Shown: positions 1 through 7,201, counted from the first letter of the stretch. The stretch: 12,419 nt of DNA from Methanobacteriota archaeon (GCA_002712645.1 PAUH01000031.1:15624-28042), one strand, 5' to 3'. Notes: generated by a model from the sequence alone, not told the origin. A program made the numbers and translations.

Positions 1-161
1 CCCCATACTGCAGCGACGTACTCGCTTACTCCGACTTTGACAGACGTCTGCACATTGCCGTCTTCATCCTCTTCTCTATCGATAACTTGGAGCCACAGGT
101 GCTCCTTTGTGTATCTCCTATCTTCTGCAACACTGAACTCGATGTCATCGTCACTGGCCAT
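1..161 (-). CDS. gcvH: Glycine cleavage system H protein, 5' part (gene cut by window edge)
   Basis: H protein carries a lipoyl arm that shuttles the aminomethyl group between the P, T and L proteins of the cytoplasmic glycine cleavage system. Reading the minus strand from the ATG at 161-159 gives 53 full codons up to the window edge. Residues 17-23 read RYTKEHLW, matching the H-protein N-terminal hallmark (YTKEHEW), and a later stretch VKVGVSEYVAAVWG matches the usual 'VGITDYAQ..LG' strand. An acidic segment (EEDEDGN) sits between the two in a surface loop. The lipoylated lysine would lie beyond the edge, so activity cannot be judged. The gene is divergent from the acyl-CoA dehydrogenase at 285. 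A lipoyl-carrier paralogue outside glycine cleavage is possible. Family assignment is fairly secure; exact role less so. Confidence 0.8.
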   Translation of the reverse strand, partial: MASDDDIEFSVAEDRRYTKEHLWLQVIDREEDEDGNVQTSVKVGVSEYVAAVW

Positions 162-284
162 GTCAATCCGACTCGCGGGCCGTACCATCTTAACTTGAAT
201 TATTCGACTCTACCGCATATTGTGTATTCATCGCCAATACGATGGATTAACAACCCTAGGCTTACTCTTGGAGTTGGGGCGGAT
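162..284. promoter_or_regulatory. Divergent intergenic region between gcvH and acyl-CoA dehydrogenase
   Basis: This 123-base gap separates the start of gcvH (minus) from the chosen start of the acyl-CoA dehydrogenase (plus), so it should hold both promoters. An AT-rich stretch at about 186-205 lies roughly 30 nt upstream of the gcvH start and could supply its TATA element, but no clean TATA box is visible in either direction. A GGAG at 270-273 lies 11 nt before the dehydrogenase ATG, rather far for a ribosome binding site. The plus-strand frame of the dehydrogenase stays open through the gap, but the encoded residues look unrelated to the family. Confidence 0.35.
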
Positions 285-1469
285 ATGGATTTCCAAGAGA
301 CAGACGAGCAAGCCATGATCAGACAGATGGTTAGAGATTTCGCTGAGGAGGTTCTTGCACCGACTGCTGCATTGCGGGACAAAGAACAACGCCCTCCGCT
401 CGCTGAATGGGAATCGTTCTGCCAGCTAGGGCTACAATCAATGACTATTCCTGAGGAGTACGGGGGCAATCCTATCGATGATATCTCGGAGGCAATTGTT
501 GTGGAAGAGCTTGCAAGGGTGGATGCCTCCTTCTCAGTCATGTTTTGTGTGCACGTTGGTCTGTGCGCCGCTACAATAGCGATTCACGGCGATGACGATC
601 AGAAATCAAAATATCTGCCTCGCTTGGCAGCAGGCGAGGTCGGGGCCTACTCTCTTTCAGAGGCTGGTTCGGGTACCGATGCTGCTGCGATGAGTTGTAC
701 TGCGAAGTTGAGCGAGGATGGGGCCCATTACATACTGAATGGAGAAAAAATGTGGGTTACTAATGGGAGCAGTGCAGGGATATATGTTCTATTCGCGAAG
801 GATGTCGATCATCCAGAATATGGGTCCAGAAGCCATGGCGGCACTACGGCTTTCATTGTGGAGAAGGGTTTCGATGGGTTCTCCGTGGGGAAGAAGGAAG
901 ATAAGCTGGGAATCAGATCCTCCGATACCTGCTCTTTGGTTTTGAAAGACTGCAAGGTACCTGTTGAAAATGTACTCAGAGGTGCAGGAGAGGGTTTTCC
1001 CATCGCCATGAATGCATTGGATAACTCCAGGATAGGAATCGCTGCACAAGCCCTCGGAATTGCGCAGGGCGCATACGAAACTGCATTGGATTACGCTCAA
1101 CAGAGAACAACATTTGGGAAACCGATATCGAGGCATCAATCCATTGGAAATTATCTTGCAGATATGGCCACTAAGATTTCAGCTGCGAGGTTGGTTGTCT
1201 ACAAAGCATCATGGGCGAAACAGCAACACTACCATGCAGGAGGGCCTAGGCATACCACTGAGGCCTCGATGGCCAAGCTATTAGCTGGAGATACCGCCAT
1301 GTGGGTTGCTGAGAGGGCTGTCCAGGTTCTTGGAGGGTACGGATACACTACTGATTTCCCGGCTGAGAGGTTCTTCAGAGATGCCAAAATCACACAAATC
1401 TACGAAGGCACACAAGAGGTTCAGAGGATTGTAATTAACAGATCGATATCCTCTAAAAATTCAGATTGA
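285..1469 (+). CDS. Acyl-CoA dehydrogenase, short/branched-chain type
   Basis: This flavoenzyme introduces the alpha-beta double bond in acyl-CoA and passes electrons to electron-transfer flavoprotein; it acts in the cytoplasm in beta-oxidation or branched-chain amino acid breakdown. I chose the ATG at 285 (394 residues). An in-frame TTG at 87 would add 66 residues that overlap gcvH antisense and look unrelated to the family, whereas MDFQETDEQ is a standard N-terminus for it. Signature 1 is at about 122-134 (YSLSEAGSGTDAA), the flavin-contacting WVTNG at 157-161, and signature 2 at about 346-383. E374 in QIYEGT is the expected catalytic base at the position used by short-chain and isobutyryl-type enzymes. 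Length is normal. Chain-length specificity cannot be read from the sequence. It converges on the GH53 gene with a 34-base gap. Its ETF partner may be the one encoded at 8423-10108. Confidence 0.9.
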   Translation: MDFQETDEQAMIRQMVRDFAEEVLAPTAALRDKEQRPPLAEWESFCQLGLQSMTIPEEYGGNPIDDISEAIVVEELARVDASFSVMFCVHVGLCAATIAIHGDDDQKSKYLPRLAAGEVGAYSLSEAGSGTDAAAMSCTAKLSEDGAHYILNGEKMWVTNGSSAGIYVLFAKDVDHPEYGSRSHGGTTAFIVEKGFDGFSVGKKEDKLGIRSSDTCSLVLKDCKVPVENVLRGAGEGFPIAMNALDNSRIGIAAQALGIAQGAYETALDYAQQRTTFGKPISRHQSIGNYLADMATKISAARLVVYKASWAKQQHYHAGGPRHTTEASMAKLLAGDTAMWVAERAVQVLGGYGYTTDFPAERFFRDAKITQIYEGTQEVQRIVINRSISSKNSD

Positions 1470-1503
1470 GGGGTATTCTGGAAATCTGATGACACGGATT
1501 CAC

Positions 1504-1519
1504 TCACGCTTCTGCGTGA
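1504..1519. terminator. Inverted repeat at the convergent junction, possible bidirectional terminator
   Basis: A perfect 6-bp stem, TCACGC / GCGTGA, with a 4-base TTCT loop. It contains the stop codon of the GH53 gene (1504-1506, minus) and begins 34 bases after the stop of the acyl-CoA dehydrogenase. There is no T-run following it on either strand, so termination is only suggested by position. Confidence 0.3.
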
Positions 1520-2625
1520 TGATAGCTCAGATTGAACTCCATCAAGACGGGGAGTTCTTTGTTTTCAAAGTTGAAAATGGCCTGGTTTTCCCAGACGGAG
1601 CCGTTTTCAGATTCCGGGCCGTCCCATGAAATCATATCTGCACCCCAATAGCAAAAACCGATACCGCCATCAACATCAAAAATCTGCTTTTTGAGGTCGT
1701 GAAGAAAGGCCCTCTGGCCTTCAGGCGTTGCAGGGTATTCTGGGAAAATCAACTGATTTTCAGAGCCCAGAATATTGTCTGTCCAATCATTCCAACCGAG
1801 AGTGAAGGGGTATGCCGTCTCCGCAATTACGACTTCTTTGCCGGTACTTTTTACTATGTTTTCCAGTACATCCCCAACATTTTCAATTGATTTCCCGTGC
1901 CAGAGAGGGTAGTATGAGATTCCAGCCACGTCGTAATCAATGTGCTTGACCTGATCGAAAAATGATGTCGATGATTCGAGTCCCGCAAAGTGAAGTATTA
2001 TTTTCGCTCTTTCTGAGCTATCCCTCACTCCATTAGATCCCTGTTCAAGAATCTCAAGAAATTGAGTCATATTGTGGTGAATATTGCCATGGGGGAACAA
2101 CATCCCGTTGTTCACTTCGTTTCCTATCTGGATGAAATCTGGGTCAATCTCAGTGACAATATGCCTTGTGTACTCGTAAACCTCGATTTTCAGTTCCTCG
2201 AAATCAAGCGACTCCCATGAAATGGGCGTCTTTTGCTGGCTTGGGTCAGCCCATGTATCGGAATAATGTGGGCATAGCCATATCTTCAGCCCCTTTGATT
2301 TTAGTAAATCGGAGAATTCCGAAACTTGGGCCAAAGAAGAGGGACTGTCGGAGATGTTATTCCATATTCTCAGCCTAACCGTATCGACTCCATTCTGAAT
2401 CAGAGAGTCGATGAAATCAACTTGATCTCCATTCCGATCGAAATAGGTATGATTGAACTCTGATATCAGCGGGTAGTATGAGATATCAACAGCGGAAATC
2501 TTGTTATTAGCGGTCTCGAGTTGATTCTGCGTATCGCCTACCGCATTCTGATCTTCATCACTCACACAGCCCGGCATGATTCCGACGAGGATGATTATCA
2601 CGACGAGCCCCGATCGCCAGATCAT
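1504..2625 (-). CDS. Endo-beta-1,4-galactanase lipoprotein, glycoside hydrolase family 53
   Basis: GH53 enzymes cut beta-1,4-galactan in pectic or algal arabinogalactan. The 373-residue protein opens with MIWRSGL and a hydrophobic stretch ending in a lipobox (GIMPGC, cysteine at 20), so it is probably exported and anchored outside the cell. An acidic linker (about 21-42) leads into the barrel domain. Family landmarks follow: VDISYYP at 46-52, VRLRIWN at 83-89, HYSDTWADP at 120-128, IGNEVNNGM at 167-175 with acid/base E170, ISYYPLWHG at 236-244, and VIAETAYP at 266-273 with nucleophile E269, then YPATPEGQ at 297-304. Length is normal for one catalytic domain and both catalytic glutamates are present. 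The gene lies 41 bases behind HMG-CoA synthase with a TATA-like box of its own in the gap, so it is probably transcribed separately. Beta-1,4-galactan from phytoplankton is a plausible but unproven substrate. Confidence 0.9.
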   Translation of the reverse strand: MIWRSGLVVIIILVGIMPGCVSDEDQNAVGDTQNQLETANNKISAVDISYYPLISEFNHTYFDRNGDQVDFIDSLIQNGVDTVRLRIWNNISDSPSSLAQVSEFSDLLKSKGLKIWLCPHYSDTWADPSQQKTPISWESLDFEELKIEVYEYTRHIVTEIDPDFIQIGNEVNNGMLFPHGNIHHNMTQFLEILEQGSNGVRDSSERAKIILHFAGLESSTSFFDQVKHIDYDVAGISYYPLWHGKSIENVGDVLENIVKSTGKEVVIAETAYPFTLGWNDWTDNILGSENQLIFPEYPATPEGQRAFLHDLKKQIFDVDGGIGFCYWGADMISWDGPESENGSVWENQAIFNFENKELPVLMEFNLSYHHAEA

Positions 2626-2650
2626 GTATACTGGGTCGAGGCTCTAATCA

Positions 2651-2658
2651 TAAAATAT
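2651..2658 (-). promoter_or_regulatory. TATA-like box of the GH53 gene
   Basis: On the minus strand this reads ATATTTTA inside a longer AT-rich stretch, in the 41-base gap after the HMG-CoA synthase stop. Its centre is about 30 nt before the GH53 start codon, which fits an archaeal TATA box driving a leaderless or near-leaderless transcript. No ribosome binding site is seen before that ATG, in agreement. Confidence 0.45.
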
Positions 2659-2666
2659 GACTCGGA

Positions 2667-4220
2667 CTAATTGACCCAGGAGTATCGTCTCTCTCCTTCC
2701 AAATGACCCTCAGCACCTATTGAGATCAGCGCAAATTCTCCTGAAGGCGAAATCACGGATGATCTTCTGGAGCCTCGATGTAGTGCTTCATAGATCGATT
2801 TGTCTATCGGTTGGCGGTCATCGATTCTTGAAAATAATGAAAATCGTGATGCGATGTGTTTCCATTCTGATTGGATTATTCCCTCGAAAACCTTGGCCTT
2901 TGCCCCAGAACCATAGCCGCAGAGCCCTATTCTGCTTCCTTTCATATCTTGATTCTCATTGAAATCGGACTCTAACGCGGACATTAATGCAAGGAATATT
3001 GACCCTGTGTATTGATTTCCGACCATAGAGGATGCTCTCTGGGTCTTCTCAATTCTTTCCTCGACGAACTGTTTGAAATGATCGGTCTTGGATATCTTCC
3101 TGCGGTATCCGTCGTTTGCTGACTCGAAGTCTGAATCGCCTGCTATGCCTTCCGGGAAGTTTGTCCTGACCGGCTCAGGGCCTATCTCAGATTCTATCTC
3201 GTCCCATATGGGGAGATTTCTGCGATCATGGCGAAAGACATCCGGAAACATTCTTTTTGCCTGGAAGGCATATGGGAGATGGACAATTATTCTCGCCCAT
3301 TGATCTGTCAGTATTTTGTCCTCGTCGGGATCGTATCTACCTGCAGACATTGCTTTCGAGCGGAAATTGATGAAAGCATGCTTGACTGATTCCGAGTAAC
3401 ACCTATTGGAAAACGCTCCATCGAAAACGGGAGTATCTTTGTGCACCTTGAGGGTCTCGGATTCGAATAGTGTGTGATCTCTCTTATCCGACTTGTCGAT
3501 CATTCTCATAATCTTCTCAGAGAGATTCTTCCTGAGGTTTTGACCGGCTTCAGAAGCAAGTTCGAGGACCGTATCGACTATTGATCGTCTGGATATCTCT
3601 CTTCTGGGTTTGAAGAAATCATGAACAGGCATGGTGGACACGCCCCATATGTCTGGTATCACGAGAAGTCTTGGATTGTGGCGAATGAGAATTGCTCCTC
3701 CGCCGGCTCCTTGGGTGTATTCTCCAGATGAGCCCAAGTCGTACTTCGCATTATCAGCAAACACTACTATCCCCATTCTATCTTGATCTGGGCCCCCTCT
3801 TGCAACCCAATCCAACGTATTGTGCATGGCATCAACAGCACCAATGCAAGCGAATGTCATGTCTACAACATCACAATTCCTGAAACAGTCGACTCCATAC
3901 TTCTTTGCATACCTCTGTTCGAGCATATCCATGATGTAGGTAGCAGTTGGTTTTGAGCCATCGAGTGCAGATTCGGTCCCAAGATATATCCTACCAATTT
4001 TTCCAGGGTCTATCTTATTCCTGTCGATGACCCTGGCCACAGCATTTGCACCCATTGTCGCAGTATCTTCGTGGACGTCGGGTATGGCCATTGCAGAAAG
4101 GCCCAGGCCTCGGTTCAACTTACCATAATCCGCGCCTCTGAACTCTGCGAAATCCTTGATATCAAAGTAAAGACGGGGTATGTGAATTGCGATATCATCG
4201 ATACCCACTGACTGAACCAT
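2667..4220 (-). CDS. Hydroxymethylglutaryl-CoA synthase, long MvaS type
   Basis: This enzyme condenses acetyl-CoA with acetoacetyl-CoA to HMG-CoA, the entry to the mevalonate pathway for archaeal isoprenoid lipids. All three catalytic residues can be placed: E83 in GTESALDGSKP, C125 in DMTFACIGAVD (acetylated cysteine), and H314 in IIVHLPYAFQAKRMF. Other landmarks are KYDLGSSGEYTQGAGGGA at 159-176, MVGNQYTGSIFLALMSALES at 399-418, GLCGYGSGAKAKVFEG at 432-447 and a C-terminal ERRY. At 517 residues it is longer than the bacterial enzyme (about 390) because of extra sequence between about 190 and 400, including a charged segment at 228-262. It resembles the bacterial/eukaryotic MvaS line rather than the shorter archaeal synthase that works with a thiolase and a DUF35 protein. 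It follows tyrosyl-tRNA synthetase by 80 bases. A role in polyketide beta-branching is possible in principle, but the gene is not next to the synthase. Confidence 0.93.
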   Translation of the reverse strand: MVQSVGIDDIAIHIPRLYFDIKDFAEFRGADYGKLNRGLGLSAMAIPDVHEDTATMGANAVARVIDRNKIDPGKIGRIYLGTESALDGSKPTATYIMDMLEQRYAKKYGVDCFRNCDVVDMTFACIGAVDAMHNTLDWVARGGPDQDRMGIVVFADNAKYDLGSSGEYTQGAGGGAILIRHNPRLLVIPDIWGVSTMPVHDFFKPRREISRRSIVDTVLELASEAGQNLRKNLSEKIMRMIDKSDKRDHTLFESETLKVHKDTPVFDGAFSNRCYSESVKHAFINFRSKAMSAGRYDPDEDKILTDQWARIIVHLPYAFQAKRMFPDVFRHDRRNLPIWDEIESEIGPEPVRTNFPEGIAGDSDFESANDGYRRKISKTDHFKQFVEERIEKTQRASSMVGNQYTGSIFLALMSALESDFNENQDMKGSRIGLCGYGSGAKAKVFEGIIQSEWKHIASRFSLFSRIDDRQPIDKSIYEALHRGSRRSSVISPSGEFALISIGAEGHLEGERRYSWVN

Positions 4221-4240
4221 CGCGTGGACGCCCTTGATTT

Positions 4241-4250
4241 GCTATTTAGC
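4241..4250 (-). promoter_or_regulatory. TATA-like box of the HMG-CoA synthase gene
   Basis: Minus-strand GCTAAATAGC, centred about 25 nt before the HMG-CoA synthase ATG, in the 80-base gap after the tyrosyl-tRNA synthetase stop. The position fits leaderless archaeal initiation. The match is modest, and read-through from the upstream synthetase is equally possible. Confidence 0.3.
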
Positions 4251-4300
4251 GAAATCGCCATTCATGCTACTCTTGAGGCGCAGTACAGGGCGATACCTGT

Positions 4301-5407
4301 TTAGCCAGTGATATCCATTATCTGTTTCATTAATCGATTATTTGAGTCGAAATGCTCCCTCAGAGGTTCAAGGATTTCAGAGAGAGAGTCTGCAGTGGCC
4401 ATCTTAAGATCGAATGGGTGCAAATCGCCATTTGATACCGCCTTTGTCAATTCATCGATATCGCTCCATTCCGAAGGCTCACCGAACTCTGGCTTGGGGG
4501 TGACAGTCATACTCCCGAGCTGCGGGAGTATGATGTGATTAACAATCTCGTAGACTGGCGAATCTGCATCTTGTACATCGAGAAATGCCTTTCGAAGTTT
4601 CTTACGTAGGGCCTTGTGGGAATCGTGTAGTATTATCGCATTGGAGGGATCTGACTTCGACATCTTGTGGTCGAATGAATCCATACGGCCGCCTTGTTTT
4701 CCCTTCAGTCCAGAAAGCATTGGCGTGTGGATGCATGTTGCCTTGTGCCAGCCATTCCTATCTGCTACGTCACGCATGTACATGTGGGCCTTTCTTTGAT
4801 CCATTCCTCCGAAGGCTATGTCCACTTTGAGGCGAAAAATATCCGCTGCCTGCATGGGGGGATAGAAAAATGCAGCTAAGTCGTCATCGGATGAGTCCTC
4901 AGTCCTCCCCATTATGCTAAATGTGCGTCTAGCTCTAGCCAAACTCATTCCCTTTGAACATCTCAAAACGGTCTCCCAGTAGGCGCCCTCATCCATCAAT
5001 TCACTGGCTCTTAGAAATCTGATCTGCCCTGCTGATTCGCCTTCGGGGGGTTGGTCCAAGAGGACTCGGAAAACCTCCGACATATAGTCGGCAGCTGTCG
5101 ATATCTTCTCCATATCTCGGCCGAACTTGTCGTTTACCCATGCGTGCCAATCGGCCAATAGTATAGTGACGTTAACGCCCTCCCTGAGCATATTGCCGAT
5201 ACAATCTGCAATCAGCATCCATCCAAGGTGCGCCTTGCCGCTTGGTTCAAGCCCGATATATGCTCGAATGATATCGTCTCCTCCAGCACTGGGCGATCCA
5301 TCGATTACGGAAGCGACGTGATTGGCACCAACGACTTCTTCGACATTAGCAAACATACGGACCATGGCGGCATTGGCAGCCTCGCTGAATCCGTCTGAAT
5401 TTTCCAT
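4301..5407 (-). CDS. tyrS: Tyrosyl-tRNA synthetase, archaeal/eukaryotic type
   Basis: Charges tRNA-Tyr with tyrosine in the cytoplasm. The 368-residue protein aligns by eye with the compact archaeal enzyme. Tyrosine-pocket residues are at the expected spacing: Y50 in AYIGLEPSG, then Y182, Q186 and D189 in FFYPPMQAAD, and Q204 in GGMDQRKAHM; these argue for Tyr rather than Trp. The KMSKS loop is intact at 248-252. The HIGH motif is HLGW at 60-63, with tryptophan for the second histidine; eukaryotic TyrRS also has an aromatic residue there (HVAY/HVGY), so activity is expected. The anticodon-reading loop DLHPFDLK (328-335) matches the archaeal DLHPMDLK-like pattern, D333 reading G34. The N-terminus carries about 25 extra residues compared with Methanocaldococcus. 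The start overlaps nothing and lies 9 bases after the upstream gene, with GAGGAT 5 nt before the ATG. Confidence 0.95.
   Translation of the reverse strand: MENSDGFSEAANAAMVRMFANVEEVVGANHVASVIDGSPSAGGDDIIRAYIGLEPSGKAHLGWMLIADCIGNMLREGVNVTILLADWHAWVNDKFGRDMEKISTAADYMSEVFRVLLDQPPEGESAGQIRFLRASELMDEGAYWETVLRCSKGMSLARARRTFSIMGRTEDSSDDDLAAFFYPPMQAADIFRLKVDIAFGGMDQRKAHMYMRDVADRNGWHKATCIHTPMLSGLKGKQGGRMDSFDHKMSKSDPSNAIILHDSHKALRKKLRKAFLDVQDADSPVYEIVNHIILPQLGSMTVTPKPEFGEPSEWSDIDELTKAVSNGDLHPFDLKMATADSLSEILEPLREHFDSNNRLMKQIMDITG
4507..4533. repeat. Perfect 11-bp inverted repeat inside tyrS
   Basis: Left arm TCATACTCCCG (4507-4517), 5-base loop AGCTG (4518-4522), right arm CGGGAGTATGA (4523-4533). In the tyrS message it would form a strong hairpin over the codons for HIILPQLGSM. 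Coding sequence rarely gives an 11-bp perfect stem with so short a loop by chance. Function unknown. Confidence 0.6.
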
Positions 5408-5412
5408 GTCGA

Positions 5413-5418
5413 ATCCTC
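5413..5418 (-). promoter_or_regulatory. Ribosome binding site of tyrS
   Basis: Minus-strand GAGGAT overlaps the stop codon of the upstream gene and lies 5 nt before the tyrS ATG. It fixes the tyrS start and suggests translational coupling of the two genes. Confidence 0.6.
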
Positions 5419-5983
5419 ACGCGCTCAGTAGTTTGCCAAGCTTCTCTGCTCTTCCAGCCGCACGGGTGTTCTCCCCATTCTCCAGTGCCTCTTCTATTTC
5501 CTCAATGAGTGCATTTGCCTGTGATTTCACATCTTCCGACAGGTTCTCTGACATCGACATGAAATGCCGAGCTGACGAGACGCCTGACTTGGCTTTGGTT
5601 GCCTTCTTGGCCCATTCTTTTGCTTTGTCGCCTCTTTGCTTTGAGTTGTACCCTGTTGCCTCATCGAGAAACTGTGTCCATCGCTTTCTAGCATCCATAG
5701 CAGCGCGCACCGCATCAGGGTCATCGAAATCCGGAGGGACGTTCGTTACATCCACTCTCAGCGCACCTGAATCGTCATACTTTCCTTCGATGGAGGTCAT
5801 GATTCCGTGGGAAGCCACAAATGCCTGTGCGTCGATCTTTTCGACGTCGTCGAAATATCTCTTTGCCAGGGACGATAGTCCTCCGTCTGCTGCCACTGTC
5901 TTGACTACTCCTCGCTTTACATCGAAGCGCTCCATGTGCCGTGGGATGTCCGAGGGGATTTGAAGGCTGTCCGTGGTGAGCAT
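5417..5983 (-). CDS. Conserved archaeal protein of unknown function (DUF5611-like)
   Basis: No enzyme function can be assigned. Counting from the ATG at 5983 the product has 188 residues. Residues 17-120 form a compact alpha/beta-looking domain: MERFDVKRG at 17-25, a central HGIMTSIEGKYDDSGALRVDV at 59-79 (split by a turn), and KRWTQFLDEATGYNSKQR at 100-117. This resembles, from memory, the archaeal DUF5611 domain with its 'FLEEATGYTxKER' ending. After that comes a lysine/alanine-rich linker and a C-terminal helix pair (about 147-187), rich in E and A. A second start at 5935 (M17) would begin right at the domain and leave 98 bases rather than 38 before the divergent gene, a better size for two promoters; I cannot decide between them. 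It is tightly linked to tyrS (9-base gap), hinting at a translation-related role. Confidence 0.7.
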   Translation of the reverse strand: MLTTDSLQIPSDIPRHMERFDVKRGVVKTVAADGGLSSLAKRYFDDVEKIDAQAFVASHGIMTSIEGKYDDSGALRVDVTNVPPDFDDPDAVRAAMDARKRWTQFLDEATGYNSKQRGDKAKEWAKKATKAKSGVSSARHFMSMSENLSEDVKSQANALIEEIEEALENGENTRAAGRAEKLGKLLSA

Positions 5984-6021
5984 GCCTACCTGCTGAACGC
6001 AGTGGCTAAGCAGGATGAGTC

Positions 6022-7149
6022 GTGCCGAGCATCATGGCCGCAAGGTTGCTGGTGTTTCTGATGTTACTAGGGATGGCTCCTACAGCGATTGCAGAGGATG
6101 GCTCTTTGATGAGGATAGACCACTCATTTACATTGATGGAATATGATCCTGGGATTGAAGATGCTGCTATGCATCCGGCTTCGAATTGGGTCGTTGTAGT
6201 GGGTGCAGAAGGATATGCTGTATCGATGGATAAGTCATCTCCAAGCACCATGATACCTCTTGCAGATATCTCGGATTCGGATCTGTTAGATTCAGATTAC
6301 CACCCTGGTGGCAACACAGCGCTGATTGTGGGTGAAAACGGGTCGGTCCTCAGGTATGCGATTTCCGACCATTCGATAGAGAGAGCAACATCGGCTCAGT
6401 CAGTAGGGTACGACACCATGCAGGCCGTATCTTGGAATGCGAATGGCGAATGGGCATATCTGGGAAGTTCGGATGGTACCCTGTATCGAATGCGCCCAGC
6501 GGGAAATGGTAGTTCAGAGATTGTGCCCATGCCAGGCACTGGTGGCTCACCAATATCGAGTATAGACTGTCTTCCAGAACCGTTTGTGTGTTTGGTGGCA
6601 TCCGCCGAGGAAGGTATCGGGATGATCGATAGGGACCATGTTCTATCCTGGGTCGGGGGGAGTGGCTCATCTTGGTCGGATATTGTTTGTAGATCCGGGG
6701 GAGTGCCTGTTTGTATTGCGATATCCATGGATCGATCGATTGCAGAGATTGAGTTTGAGTCAGGAGTAGTTGGATTGAACATGCAGACTTTGGAGGGATT
6801 CGAAGGGACGCCGCGCTCTATTTCGTTAATCTCTTCAGAGCAAATTCTAATCACGGCAACACCTGCTGAAATCATGGAGCACCGGCCTTTGGGGGGCGGC
6901 ACATTCACCTGGCTCACCAATGAGGCGATCGTTGGGCAATCATTCGGCGTAAGTGGTTCCACCATAACAGGAGTGTGGGCTGGCGATAGCGGCGACCATT
7001 GGATCATGACTCGGGATGGAACTGTTGCGCTACTGGTTCCTGAGGAGGTAGGCGTAGCTCAAGGATTACCGAAATTAGTGACCATGCTATCATTTGGAAT
7101 CATGGGCGTGATGGCGATCGGGATATGGTCTACAAGATCGAGTAGATGA
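6022..7149 (+). CDS. Secreted membrane-anchored beta-propeller-like protein
   Basis: Function not known. The product starts at GTG 6022 (375 residues) or ATG 6034 (371). Residues 5-24 form a signal peptide ending AIA before ED, and a hydrophobic helix at about 350-367 followed by TRSSR makes a C-terminal anchor with the basic tail inside. So most of the protein should face outward. The middle has repeated strands in a blade-like pattern: AMHPASNWVVVVGAEGYAV (49-67), YHPGGNTALIVGENGSVL (about 93-110) and SWNANGEWAYLGSSDGTLY (about 135-153), resembling WD40 or YCF48-like propellers; later blades are weaker. Four cysteines lie in the middle third (near SIDCLPEPFVCLV and DIVCRSGGVPVCIA) and could form disulfides. 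It lies 52 bases before the glutaryl-CoA dehydrogenase on the same strand. A propeller is inferred from the repeat pattern; the exact family is not recognised. Confidence 0.75.
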   Translation: MPSIMAARLLVFLMLLGMAPTAIAEDGSLMRIDHSFTLMEYDPGIEDAAMHPASNWVVVVGAEGYAVSMDKSSPSTMIPLADISDSDLLDSDYHPGGNTALIVGENGSVLRYAISDHSIERATSAQSVGYDTMQAVSWNANGEWAYLGSSDGTLYRMRPAGNGSSEIVPMPGTGGSPISSIDCLPEPFVCLVASAEEGIGMIDRDHVLSWVGGSGSSWSDIVCRSGGVPVCIAISMDRSIAEIEFESGVVGLNMQTLEGFEGTPRSISLISSEQILITATPAEIMEHRPLGGGTFTWLTNEAIVGQSFGVSGSTITGVWAGDSGDHWIMTRDGTVALLVPEEVGVAQGLPKLVTMLSFGIMGVMAIGIWSTRSSR

Positions 7150-7201
7150 AATCGAAGTGCGAACCTTGAAGGGACTCTGCCTCGGCGGATGAATCGATAT
7201 T

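Noticed and set aside
41..50. Palindrome CAGACGTCTG
   Set aside because: A single 10-base palindrome inside gcvH coding sequence, within chance expectation.
87..284. N-terminal extension of the acyl-CoA dehydrogenase from an in-frame TTG
   Set aside because: The 66 added residues do not look like the family, overlap the gcvH start antisense, and the normal N-terminus begins at the ATG at 285.
2667..4220. HMG-CoA synthase as a polyketide beta-branching enzyme of the synthase at the right end
   Set aside because: It lies over 6 kb away on a separate unit next to tyrS, with no ECH or free-ACP partners; a mevalonate role is simpler.
4301..5407. Tryptophanyl-tRNA synthetase as identity
   Set aside because: The Y50/Y182/Q186/D189/Q204 pocket and the HPFD anticodon loop match TyrRS.
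5322..5963. 213-codon plus-strand open frame opposite the gene upstream of tyrS
   Set aside because: Ser/Ala/Phe-rich antisense product with no domain; the minus-strand frame has the domain-like sequence and fits the tyrS operon.
6727..6739. GATC-rich run near ATCGATCGAT
   Set aside because: Short, within coding sequence and not repeated as an array; no sign of an origin or binding cluster.
6396..7007. 203-codon minus-strand open frame inside the propeller gene
   Set aside because: Pro/Ser-rich with no recognisable motif; the plus-strand frame has a signal peptide, repeats and an anchor.
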